From assembly GCA_013400115.1 (NCBI GenBank), contig VXBP01004060.1, positions 316-64,315 on the forward strand: DNA of 64,000 nt, read 5' to 3'. The position numbers and the translations under genes are program-made. This DNA is from Rhinopomastus cyanomelas (Eukaryota > Chordata > Aves > Bucerotiformes > Rhinopomastidae). Each line of letters opens with the position of its first letter. The stretch's first letter is position 1. The notes under the pieces were generated by a model. It was not told the origin of the DNA and did no database searches. It saw only the letters and a list, made by a program, of their open reading frames with translations. This document shows positions 1 to 12,100 of the stretch, piece after piece.

Positions 1-133
1 AAGGTGGGCGGAGAGGACGAGGCGGCCGAGGAAGAAGCGGGCAGCGGCTCTTGCGCCAAGAGCACCCCCGGTACCGCCGGCACCGGCAGGACTTGCGGCG
101 ACATGGAGCCGGGCTGCGCCCGCGGCGCCGCCG
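1..133 (+). CDS. TBX18: TBX18 exon 1, 3' part
   Basis: Read in the frame starting at base 1, this encodes an acidic, Gly/Ala-rich low-complexity stretch ([15 protein letters not shown], later [11 protein letters not shown]). That is the type of sequence found N-terminal to the T-box in TBX18. The donor is G|GTAAGT at 133/134 and leaves one base of a split Gly codon. The true start codon is upstream of the window. The ATG at 103 is internal and is not proposed as the start. The segment is GC-rich and CpG-rich, as expected near the promoter. Confidence 0.85.
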
Positions 134-3100
134 GTAAGTACCTCGCCGCGACCCGCCCCGGCTCCGGCTCTCCGTTCCGCAGCCGGTTTCCCGTTATTCT
201 TCCTGCCTTTCACGCTCGCAAGGCCACCCCTAACCCCCGGCGCGGCGGCGGGTCGGCGGGACCCCCGCCGTCCGGGCTGTCCGCGCTGCCCCGGCCCTTC
301 TTGCTTCCTCCGCTCTCTCCGCAGGCGGCGGCGGAGAGGAAGTTTTCCCGGCGGCTTCCCCGCCCGCCTCTCCCGGCGGCTCCCCCCGGGGCTCGGGGCC
401 CGCTTCTCCGCTAGCCACACCGCCGGCACCTCGGGTGGAGCTGCAGGGAGCCGAGCTCTGGAAGCGCTTCCACGAGATCGGCACCGAGATGATCATCACC
501 AAGGCAGGAAGGTAACCGACACCGGCGGTGATGCCACCGAGCTTCTCCCGGGACGGGAGGGAACATCCAAACCCCCCGACCCGCCCCCCCCAACCAAGAT
601 TTACGAGGCAGATAGCTGGGGAGAATTCCAGGTGGGCACGGGAGCGTTTCTGGGAGCTCCGATTCCTTCCGAGGGGAAGCTTTTCCCCTTTCCACTGGAC
701 ACACATGGCAAAAACCTGGGCAGCATAAAAGTATCTGAACTTATTAGAAATTACAAAAACACATTTTATTGGATCCATATGGTACCCTCTGCTTTTTTTT
801 TTTTTTTCGGAAAGGCTTTTATTAGCCATTGAAATGCAGTTTTCAGCTGCACAAAGCATCATTTGTCTTCGGATGAGTCCGGTCGGAGAATTTCTCGTTT
901 TATCTTACAGGTGCACTGAAATCACAGCGAAAAACTCGTTAACCGCCCTCTGTTTTTAACCTCCCGCTCACTCAGAACGAACGGAGAGAGGGTTTATCTT
1001 TCCAGTAGCGACTTTTAATTGATTTACATAAGAACAGCAGCAAATACTGAGTACACAGGAATGGCTTTCAGCTTTATAAAACGCAGAAAAGTAGCTTGCA
1101 GCCAGATCGTCACTAGGAACTCCTTTTTTTCTTTTATTTTCCCTCACGAATGAACTTTCGTGCTAGAAGATGCGCCGAGCGTGAGCTGAGGGGTGTATTT
1201 TTACTGCTAAACCCACCGCATCGTTTCATTACTTCTTGTTCTCTGCAGAAGGATCTAAATAATAGACGTTCTTGGTTTGGTTGAGGTTTTTTTAGTTTTG
1301 TGAATTTTTTAAAATTTTATTTCTTTTCCTCTCCCCTTCCTTTTTTTCCTCTCCCACTCCGCTTTTTTCCTTTCCTCTCATCAACTCTCCTTTTTTTTCT
1401 ATCTCTCTCTTTTCTTTCCTTCCCTTCCCTTGTTTTTCCTCCTGTCTCTTTTCCTTTCCCCCTCTCCCCTCTTTTCCTTTCCCCCTCTCCCCTCTTTTCC
1501 TTTCCCCCTCTCCCCTCTTTTCCTTTCCCCCTCTCCCCTACATTTTTTTTTTTTTTAGAAATTAGCTCGTCGGTTCGTTTCTGCTTTCAATAAAGAGGTT
1601 TTACTACGATACCTTTCAAAGGCAGAGTAGCTCTCGCACTTCACCTTCAGTAAGTCGCAGACAGGAAGTCCCGTCTCAATAAAGACCATATTGTTCGCTG
1701 GCTTACAGCACGGCGCGCTGGCTTCTCGTAACCGCATCCTTGCGGTGTTCCACTCGTGTCACCGTGCCCCGAGCTTCCTAATTTGCTGCTGCGGAAACGA
1801 TGTGCCACTGGCTGCTGTCAGCTGAATTTTCAGTTGCCAGCCGCCGTTCTGGGGTGGATTTGGCGATCTTAGAGGTCTTTTCCAGCCTGTGGCTCAGTGA
1901 TGCTGGGAGGTGGTGTTCGCACATCTCCAGAAGTCCCGTTTCTCGCCAGCATCTCCAACGGGCTTTAAACGCGAGCGCTGCTGAAGTCAGCGCTCCCCAA
2001 CCCAGCTGATTTAGTGTCTAACAACACAGCCGAAATGATGTGGTAACAGCCGCGCTCCCAGAGCGCATCCCCCGCACATACGGAGCATTGTTCGACAGAA
2101 ATCCGTTCTGACATATCGAACGGGCCGTTTCATGGCTCTGCAACTACAATCGTCCAAAAAGGACTCTGTAGGCTGAAAGCACCAACGAACCCGTTCTTTT
2201 CCCTGAAACAACCGTCCCCGAGTCTGTTTCGTATTAAACATGACCTCTCCTTTTTTCCCTTCCCCCCCCCCCCGTGTTCAGGCGGATGTTTCCCGCGATG
2301 AGGGTGAAGATCTCAGGTTTAGACCCACACCAGCAGTACTACATCGCTATGGATATCGTGCCAGTGGACAACAAAAGATACAGGTATGGTGACTTCAGGG
2401 CCAAAAGCCCCAGAAGGTGCCAGCCACAACGGAGCTGGGCTGTCGGGAGCAAATGAACGACAGAAATCGTTATTAGCGCGATTAATTCATATCGATTAAC
2501 ACGATATAAATTCGCCTCAGGTCGTGTTCAGCTCTCCTTCAGATCCCAGAGCATTAAAAAAAAACCCCAAACCGACTAATATTTCTCTTGGAGCTCCTTC
2601 TACCTGCTCTTCTTGCTCTGTGTGTGTGCTCAGGTTTTTTGCCTTTCAGAGAGCGTGGTTGTAGTGCAGCCAGGAAATGTTATCCTACTTTATTCCTACT
2701 TATGTCAGCGAGGACTGGACGATCTTCCGAGGTCACTTCCAATCCCTAATGTTCAGTGATTTTGTGCTTCTGTGATTCCTACTCACGTCAGTGAGGACTA
2801 GATGATCTTTCTAGGTCCCTTCCAGTCCCTAGCGTTTTGTGCTTCTGTGATTCCTACTCAAGTCATTGAGGACTCGATGATCTTTAAAAATCCCTTCCAA
2901 TCCCTAACGTTCTATGATTCCTACTCAAGTCAGTGAGGAGCAGATGGTCTTTCGAGGTCCCTTCCAACCCCTAACGTTCTGTGATAATTTCCTATTAACA
3001 CACACCCCGATTTTTCCTCTACACCTAAATTGTGCTAACGCTAATGAGCGACATGAACAGCAGAACTGGTGTAAGGGCTCACGCCCCAGAACGAGGATAG

Positions 3101-6100
3101 AATTTAATTCAGAAGCTGTTTATCGCTGGGATATTTGGTCGCTTAGATTAAAAAAGGATGATTTCTCCCCACCCTCCCCCGATTATTGTTGTTTGAAAAA
3201 TTAATGGCAGTATTGTCCGAAGAATAATGCAAGGAACAAAAGCAGCTGTTCTTCGAACGCTCGAGAGCAGGAATTGTGTGCTGAAACCCTCCTCATTTTG
3301 AGTGGGGTTGTGTTTCGAGTGAGCTCGTTGCTGAAACCACTGAGCGCAGGATCGGGCCCGCAGCGGTTAACTCTGGGAGCAGCGCAAGTCCCGCTTTGCA
3401 GAGGGGACCCCCCGCTCCGCAGTAACCGGGAGGAGCCTGGCCCGGTGGAGGGCAGGATCAGCTCCTCGCCAGTTGCCGGTTCCATTGTTTCGAGCAGAAT
3501 GGAGGGAAAACCGCGGCGGACCTCAGGGTAGCACCGGGAGTATTTCGGGCTGAGGCTCGGTTCTGCGGGAACTGCCGCCTCGCTTGCTCCGCAAACACCT
3601 CCCTCCGGGTCTCGGTGCCCCCTCACCTCGCCGGCTGCGGTTTTGCCCTTTGCTTGTGCGATGCGCAAGGAACACGAGGTGTGTTTCAACAAGGTTCAGA
3701 GAGCGGCGCCGAGGATGCTCGGGATATCCAGCCAGGGGAGGCTTTTCTGTCTCTGCCACAGACTAAAAGCTGCTTTGTCGCTTCGGATCAGTGCAGAGCA
3801 GCTCAAATCGAAGCCCTTCGGCTTTGTCCTGCGCTGCGTTTTCTGAGCAATCCGAGCGCATCAGTCCTGGAAGCTGTGAGCGCTTCCTTGGCTCAGAGGA
3901 AACCCAGGGTGATTGCTCCCAGTTGCGGTAAAAGCCTCAATCGAAATTAGGAAGAGATATGACATCGTCATCAAAATTAAAAGGAAGTGCGAAACCTTAA
4001 TCAAAATTAAGCAGAGTTAAGAAATGTTAATCGAGATTAAGAAAATATATGAAATCTTCATCAAATTTAAGGTGAGATATGAAATCTAAATCAAAATTAA
4101 GAGGAGGTATGAAATCTAAATCAAAATTAAGAGGAGGTATGAAATCTTAATCAAAATTAAGAAGATCTATGACATCTTAATCAAAATTAAGAAGATCTAT
4201 TAAGTCTAAATCAAAATTAAGGAGGGATATGAAATCATAATCAAAATTAAGAGGAGTTATTAAATTTAATCAAAATTAGGCAGAGATATGAAGTCAATCA
4301 AAATTAAGGAGTTATTAAATCTTAATCAAAATTAGGCAGAGATATGAAGTCTTAATCAAAATTAAGAGGAGTTGTTAAATCTTAATCAAAACTAGGGAGA
4401 GATATGAAGTCTTAATCAAAATTAAGAGGAGTTGTTAAATCTTAATCAAAACTAGGGAGAGATATGAAATCTTAATCAAAATTAAGGAGAGTTGTGGAAT
4501 CTTAATCAAAATAGGGAGAGATATGAAATCTTAATCAAAATTAGGAAGAAATATAAAATCTTAATCAAAACTAAGGAGTGTTATGAAATCTTAATCAGAA
4601 TTAGGGAGAAATATAAAATCTTAATCAAAATTAAGGGGAGTTATGAAATCTTAACCAAGATTAAGAACAGTTCTGTGGAAGGTGGATTGTTTGAAGTTCA
4701 TTTACTTTCGAATAACCACAGCCGCACTGAGCTGTCCTGTCTGCCCACTGTGGTACCTGCTGCTCGGTAACTGAAGCAGCTCAACTGACCTTCACAGGAC
4801 TTCCGTTAGTTGGCAAGCTTCTGTTCCAATGCACTAGCCCCACACCTTTAACCTGCCTGCTAAATATTCAGGTTTCACAGGTTTTACTCGGCTCCACTTT
4901 TCATTCTCAGCTGCACAGGCGATGATTTTTCAACTCTGTTTTGACTGTTGACGCTTGTTTCCACTGTGGCTGCTCGTGGGGCTTTACAAACTGTCTGGCA
5001 GATCAGAGCAGCTCTGTGTGGAGCCTGTCGCTGTCACTGCAGAGAGCGAAAGCAAATGGAACCGAATCACAGCTACAGCTAGGTCTAGATTTTTTAGCCA
5101 AATTGGCTTGGTTGGGAAGACTTGATGGGGCCTCCTTCTCTGGGGATGTTTAAAACAAACCTGGATGTGTTCCTGTGCAACTCGGTCTAGGTGATCCTGC
5201 TGGGGCCGGGGGATTGGACTGGATGATCTTTCGAGGTCCCTTCCAATCCCCGATGTTCTGTGATTCTGTGATTCACTTAAGCTCCAAATATTTAGCAACT
5301 ACTCACTTTTGCAGGGGAAGCCTGTATTTAGTACAAACTCCAAATACAAAATTAATGGAAAACCTTGTGACAGTTGACAATGGGATCTTGGGGTTGAGAA
5401 CTTGTGTCCAGGAGAGAATTTCATCACCACTGTAGATCATGGAATCACAGAACATCAGGGATTGGAAGGGACCTCGAAAGATCATCCAGTCCAATCCCCC
5501 CACCTCAGCAGGGTCACCTAGATGAAGTCACACAGGAACACATCCAGGTGGGTTCTAAACATCTCCAGAGAAGGAGACTCCACAACCCCCTGGGCAGCCC
5601 CTTCCAGGGCTCCATCACCCTCACTGCGAAGAAGTTCCTGCTCATACTGACGTGGAACCTCCTCTGTTCCAGCTGACACCCACTGCCCCTCGTCCTATCA
5701 CTAAACAACATTGAGCAGAGCCTGGCTCTTAACTTCAAACCTCCTATGAATAGCACAGAGCAACGCACCTAATGCCTCATCCTCTTCTCCATTCCCAATC
5801 ACGTTCTTTTTGTCTAACAAGGAACTTGATTGTGTAAAGGAGGGATTTGACAAAGTCCTTCTTGGTTTTATTAAAAAATGTAGTTGAATTAATGGAACTG
5901 CACATTGTTTGGAAAGAAAAGCCCAACCTAGAAGTTTTCAATCAGCACCTTTTCCTTTGCTCTGGGAGGGCGATGCCTGGATAATGAGTTTTCTACCAAA
6001 GCAGTCGCTCTTTTTATTAGCAAATGCCTTTGTCAGCGTTCGCCCGTCGCATGAAATATAGGCTGTGCTTTTCAATTCTCAAGCCTTTCTGCAGTGCTCT

Positions 6101-9100
6101 CCAAGACAATGAATAAGGTCTCGTAGAAAGGGCGAGAACACTGTTGGACATGTCGTCGTCGTTTTCCCAGTGATAATGTTCTTTCCCTTCAATGACTTTA
6201 TTTATAGCCTCTCGTGTGCGACTCAACGAGTCAGATCTTCCAAATATGGAGTTAACTAGTCAATTTGATAGATGAAGGTCTGGAGTCTTCCTTGTTTGCC
6301 GGTGCCTGTGCTGAGCAGGGCTGTAACAACCAGGCAGCTGGCGCTGAGCTGTGTGGAGCCCAGTGTTCAGGCTGTTACTGGTCTGCAGAGGACTAAGGTC
6401 AGATCAGAGAGTGGTTTTACTGTCACTCTTGCAGACGCCAGAACTATGGTTTGAAGTGAAAGCAGCAGCGTTTGTTTCTCGTCCTTTCACGTAGGTTCTT
6501 GCTGAATGTACAGTCCTTAGTCTGTCAATGCTGAAGGGCTTTGGGTTTTGTGGTTATAGGTTCTCGTTTTCTTTTCACAGGTACGTTTACCACAGCTCCA
6601 AGTGGATGGTGGCTGGCAACGCCGACTCCCCGGTACCACCCCGTGTTTATATCCACCCCGATTCACCCGCCTCTGGGGAGACGTGGATGAGACAAGTCAT
6701 CAGCTTCGATAAACTGAAGCTCACCAATAACGAGCTGGATGATCAAGGCCATGTGAGTACTCACTCTTCTGCAGCACTATGTGTAGGTGCGTTGTAGAGT
6801 AGGATTGATGGACGATCAAGGCCATGTGACTGCTCACTCTTCTGCAGCACTATGTGTAGGTGCGTTGTAGAGTAGGATTGATGGACGATCAAGGCCATGT
6901 GAGTGCTCACTCTTCTGCAGCACTATGTGTAGGTGCGTTGTAGAGTAGGATTGATGGACGATCAAGGCCATGTGACTGCTCACTCTTCTGCAGNGGATTG
7001 ATGGACAATCAAGGCCATGTGAGTACTCACTCTTCTGCAGTACTATGTGTAAGTGTGTTGTAGAGTAGGATTGATGGACAATCAAGGCCATGTGAGTACT
7101 CACTCTTCTGCAGTACTATGTGTAAGTGTGTTGTAGAGTAGGATTGATGGACAATCAAGGCCATGTGAGTACTCACTCTTCTGCAGTACTATGTGTAAGT
7201 GTGTTGTAGAGTAGGATTGATGGACAATCAAGGCCATGTGAGTACTCACTCTTCTGCAGTACTATGTGTAAGTGTGTTGTAGAGTAGGATTGATGGACAA
7301 TCAAGGCCATGTGAGTACTCACTCTTCTGCAGTACTATGTGTAAGTGTGTTGTAGAGTAGGATTGATGGACAATCAAGGCCATGTGAGTACTCACTCTTC
7401 TGCAGTACTATGTGTAAGTGTGTTGTAGAGTAGGATTGATGGACAATCAAGGCCATGTGAGTACTCACTCTTCTGCAGTACTATGTGTAAGTGTGTTGTA
7501 GAGTAGGATTGATGGACAATCAAGGCCATGTGAGTACTCACTCTTCTGCAGTACTATGTGTAAGTGTGTTGTAGAGTAGGATTGATGGACAATCAAGGCC
7601 ATGTGAGTACTCACTCTTCTGCAGTACTATGTGTAAGTGTGTTGTAGAGTAGGATTGATGGACAATCAAGGCCATGTGAGTACTCACTCTTCTGCAGTAC
7701 TATGTGTAAGTGTGTTGTAGAGTAGGATTGATGGACAATCAAGGCCATGTGAGTACTCACTCTTCTGCAGTACTATGTGTAAGTGTGTTGTAGAGTAGGA
7801 TTGATGGACAATCAAGGCCATGTGAGTACTCACTCTTCTGCAGTACTATGTGTAAGTGTGTTGTAGAGTAGGATTGATGGACAATCAAGGCCATGTGAGT
7901 ACTCACTCTTCTGCAGTACTATGTGTAAGTGTGTTGTAGAGTAGGATTGATGGACAATCAAGGCCATGTGAGTACTCACTCTTCTGCAGTACTATGTGTA
8001 AGTGTGTTGTAGAGTAGGATTGATGGACGATCAAGGCCATGTGACTGCTCACTCTTCTGCAGCACTATGTGTACCTCTTCCCCCCGAGCGTGTTACTCGC
8101 GACTCCTTCTCCGATCCAGAACCCAACGCTGAAGCTCACAGGCAGCCAGAAGAGAAACGTTAGCAGCGTGTCGTAACCTCACGTGAACAAAAGCACCCTG
8201 GGTTACTTTCTTCAGCTAAACGTTCACGTGAAATCCTGTGAAGTGTTAGTAAATGCAGTCACAAAAATAACCCCAACAGCAGGAGATCGGGGTTGGCCTC
8301 GGCGGTGATTTCTCGCGCACTTTCCGCAGCGGGACCCTTTTGCAGCTGAGGCTCATTGCTCCTGGCAAAGACGCTTGCCGTCGTGAGGGTTGTGTTTGCA
8401 AGTTCTAAATTGTTGGGTTATGACACTCTCTAATGTGACAAAACGTGTTATGTTAATGTTTGCTGAAACGTGATGGATGGGAGCCAGCATCTTTCCAGCG
8501 AGCAGTTTTACTCGACACCTTAGTGGATAATTGAAACAAGGAGAAGCGAGTTTTTTTCACCTTTAATTTCACTAAAACCCCCCTAATAAACAGCAAGTGC
8601 TGGCTTCCTTTCAGAAGGAGCCTTGAGTTTTTGAGATGTTGGAAGTGAGATTTGAGGCAGGATGTGGATTCCGTTGTCCTGCGCACGGCTTGTTCATCGG
8701 GAGACTTTCCCCTTCGTGGAAGGGGTGAAAGCGGACGTACCTGGCGCAGGGTAGGAAAGCATACACGCGTCTTTCCCAATGTGTGGTTGTGGGTTTGGGG
8801 CACTGAGCCACGTATTTTCTCTGAGCATGAAGTTTTCTCCCTCCCCTTGTTAGTGTTTGTAAAGGAAATTAATGTGAGACTGTAGTCAAATTGTGCAGGA
8901 GCTCCAGCTTCTCTGTGACAGAGGCAGGAATACGGGAGACTGGCTGGACTGAGTGGAAACGAGGATGAAAAACCTCCCTTCCATCTAATGCTGTTCTTAG
9001 TTCTGATGTGTGTTCCACTGGCTGTTCAGAGCTCTTCAGTTAGCACTGCTGTGCTTTAGGCCTGCAAGTTAGAAGGTTTATACCCCTTCTTTGCAGGGTT

Positions 9101-12100
9101 TTAGTTCACAGAACATTAGGGACTGGAAGGGACCTCAAAAGATCATCCAGTCCAATCCCCCTGTCAGAGCAGGATCGCCTTCGTTGTGGGGTCTTAGTCT
9201 GCAGAGTCTGTTTGAGTTGAGGGCAGCACACGTAGTTCAATTAGTTTATTCACCATTCTTGTCCTTGTGATTCTTTTCAAGCTGGAGTCACTCTCTCAGA
9301 GCCCCGAGCCCTTCTCAGAGCCCCAAGCCTTCCTGCGAGCCCCAAGCCTAGCCTAAGGGCTGTAAAAAGTGAAGCAGATGTGAATGGGTAAAGCAGCCTG
9401 TGCGACTGGGTATAGGGGATCCTGCTCTGGGCACGGGGTTTGGACTGGATGACCTTTCAAGGTCCCTTCCGATCCCCAACATTCTGTAGTTCTGTAGCAG
9501 GGGGCTGGAACTGGATGATATTTTGAGGTCCCTTCCGATCCCCAACGTTCTGTGATTCTGTGGCAGGAGTTTGGACTTGATGATATTTTGAGGTCCCTTC
9601 CAATCCCCAACGTTCTGTGATGCTGTGACCACTCTTCCAGCAGAGATCAAGCTGGCTGCGCGTTGTGCTCCCTCGTCTCAGAGAGGTGATGCGCGAGGTC
9701 CATCGGTACACTTGCCGTTGCAGATTGCCCCATCGTAAACTCTTGGCTCTGCCGAGAGCAACGCAGGGTCACGGAACATTAGGGACCAGAAGGGACCTTG
9801 AAGGATCATCTAGTCAACAGCATTGCTGCATTTTTCCATCCCAGAGCTTAGCTTGGGTTTTACACCCAAGTGAAACCCGCGCAGTGCACGGGGATACGAT
9901 GTCTCTCCGCTTAAGTGCTTCGACTTGGACAAACAGGCGAAGCAAAGCAAAAGCTCAACCAACTCGAGACACATTGAACTGATTCGGAGCTACGGCAGCA
10001 GCCCTCCTCCCCAAACTGGAAATTCTGAAGTATTAGAAGGACAAAAGAAGGATGACTGTGTATTTCTCAAATCTGGGAAGCTGCAAACATGCCAGTCATC
10101 ATTAAGCAGACAAGGCAAAAGCAGAAAGCAGAAGAGGGGCTCTTCCAACGGGTACATTTTTTCTTTCAAGGCCATGGTAGCGTGGAATGCGGCATTGAAA
10201 AAGCGGCGTGGCCTCTGCACCGCCTCCGGCGATAATGGAAAACGAATAATCATATTTTGTGATGAATAGAAAAAGCAATTGTTTCTCATAAGTGTGAGGA
10301 GGCCATTTCTCTGAAGAGCGTGGCAGGGGAAGGGATGAGGCGTGAGCCCTTTCACCCGCGCTCCTTCCCTTTGCTGTGGGCCAGCCTCGTGCCATCCCTC
10401 AGCCCCTGCCCGCGTGGCCGTGTTCCTGTGTGACTGGATCTGCTGTGGTGGGGGGATCAGAGCGGGTGAGGTCCCTTCCAATCCCTGGTGTTCTGGGTGA
10501 TGGAGCACTGGAACAGGCTGCCCAGGTGGGTTGTGGAGTCTCCTTCACTGGAGACGTTTTAGACCCACCTGGATGTGTCCCTGTGTGGCTTGGTCTGGGT
10601 GATCCTGCTGTGGCAGGAGGTTGGACTGGATGATCTTTCAAGGTCCCTTCCAATCCCTAATGGTTCTATGATTCTGTGATTAGAAGAGCTAGGGGTGAAG
10701 GCTGTACTACCCCTTGGACATTTGCTTTTACATCACATGTTCTGACCCTCTGACCCCGGTATGGGACATGGGGTAGTTTAGACTGTTACAAAGGTAGAGA
10801 TTTCTCCTTTTACAGGTGGAGTTGGTGGGGGTCTCCAAACTTTGCTGTCATCCCTCCATGAGTTTAATCGGTATCAAGCTTTAGCTTGTTCCTTGGTTAG
10901 GGGTCAACTTGTAGAGTAGGGTCGATGGTTGGACTCGATGATCCCAAAGGTCTTTCCAACCAGAGTGATTCTATGACCCTGTGATTCTATGATTCCCATT
11001 CTGTCTGCTTCTGGGGTCTTGAGATTTGCTCCTTAATCTCTTCCCGTGCTCCTCAGAGATGTCAGCTTTGCAGAGGTTTTGTGTTAAAATCCAGAGGCTA
11101 GATTTTGGGTTTGAAGGTGTTGAGGTAGACAGCTCATGCGAGGTCACCTCAGACCTTTTCTAGGGCAGTCACTCTCAGAATCAATGAGAGAAGTGACTTG
11201 TGCCTGTGGAAATGGGGCCGGTGTTGGCGAGCAGACACCGAGGTAGTGCTCCTGTGCAGGATTCATACTGTGCTGGTAGCAGTTCACATCAGCCAGTCGC
11301 CTTTGCATTGCACTGGTTGGGGATTAGCTTCTTGCTGAAGAAGATCAGCCATCTCTAAGATGGTTTACTTGACTGCTCAAGAACTTTCCAGGCTCCTTGC
11401 TGCCTGCTGCTGCTTCCATCAGTACTTTGAGTGGCAGTTTGTGTCGATGTCATTTTATAGTGCTGCTTGGTGGGGAGATCTTGGAGCCCACCTGCGTGTA
11501 GGGCGCTCTGAGACAGGCGGTTCCATCGGTGGATCAAGACACAGGCTATGGCACTTGTGTTTTCCATCTGAGTTGTGGTGGTAGGGAAAAGCAAACCTGT
11601 GTTTTGCAGCTGACAGTGAGAAGTGTGTGGTCTGGGCACGTTTCGTTAATGCCTCTCATCCCTCTCTCATCTGCGGAGTGGGCGCTGCTCAGCAGAGGCA
11701 GCCCTCTGCCTCCAGCTGGTTGGAGCTGGCTGATCTTTCCCCCTGTTTCCGTGCAGTTTTTAATCCAAATTTCTGTAGAAGGGGAAAAGTCAATATTTTT
11801 AAGGCTGTTTTCCATGCTTTTCAACCGAGTAGTTTGTGATGCAGAGGAACATCTTTTAACTTTTAAGTGAAAATGAGGCTGTTAGTGTGTTAATTGTTCC
11901 TTGGTGGTTGGTTGGTTGGGGTCATTTTTGTCCCATTTGAAAGCAGGGTGAGGCCGACAGCAGAAGCAGGCAGTTGCTTCACCCAGGCTTGGCTCCAAGC
12001 TGCGAGCTCTGCTTACAGTCAGTGGGTAGCTGTGTGTCCTTGTCACAGTGAAAAGCTGGGAAACATCAGCATCTGCACTTGCAGATCTTGTTTTTGTGAG

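Noticed and set aside
230..862. A 210-codon minus-strand frame over exon 2
   Set aside because: Shadow of a GC-rich coding exon; the plus strand has conserved T-box coding sequence with proper splice sites.
4492..4770. A 92-codon frame with 10-residue repeats
   Set aside because: By-product of the 30-bp minisatellite; the repeat length is a multiple of three.
6834..7103. Minus-strand repeat peptide and possible CRISPR-like array at 6741-8071
   Set aside because: Units are directly adjacent with no spacers, in a vertebrate gene. It is a minisatellite; the frame is a by-product and contains an N.
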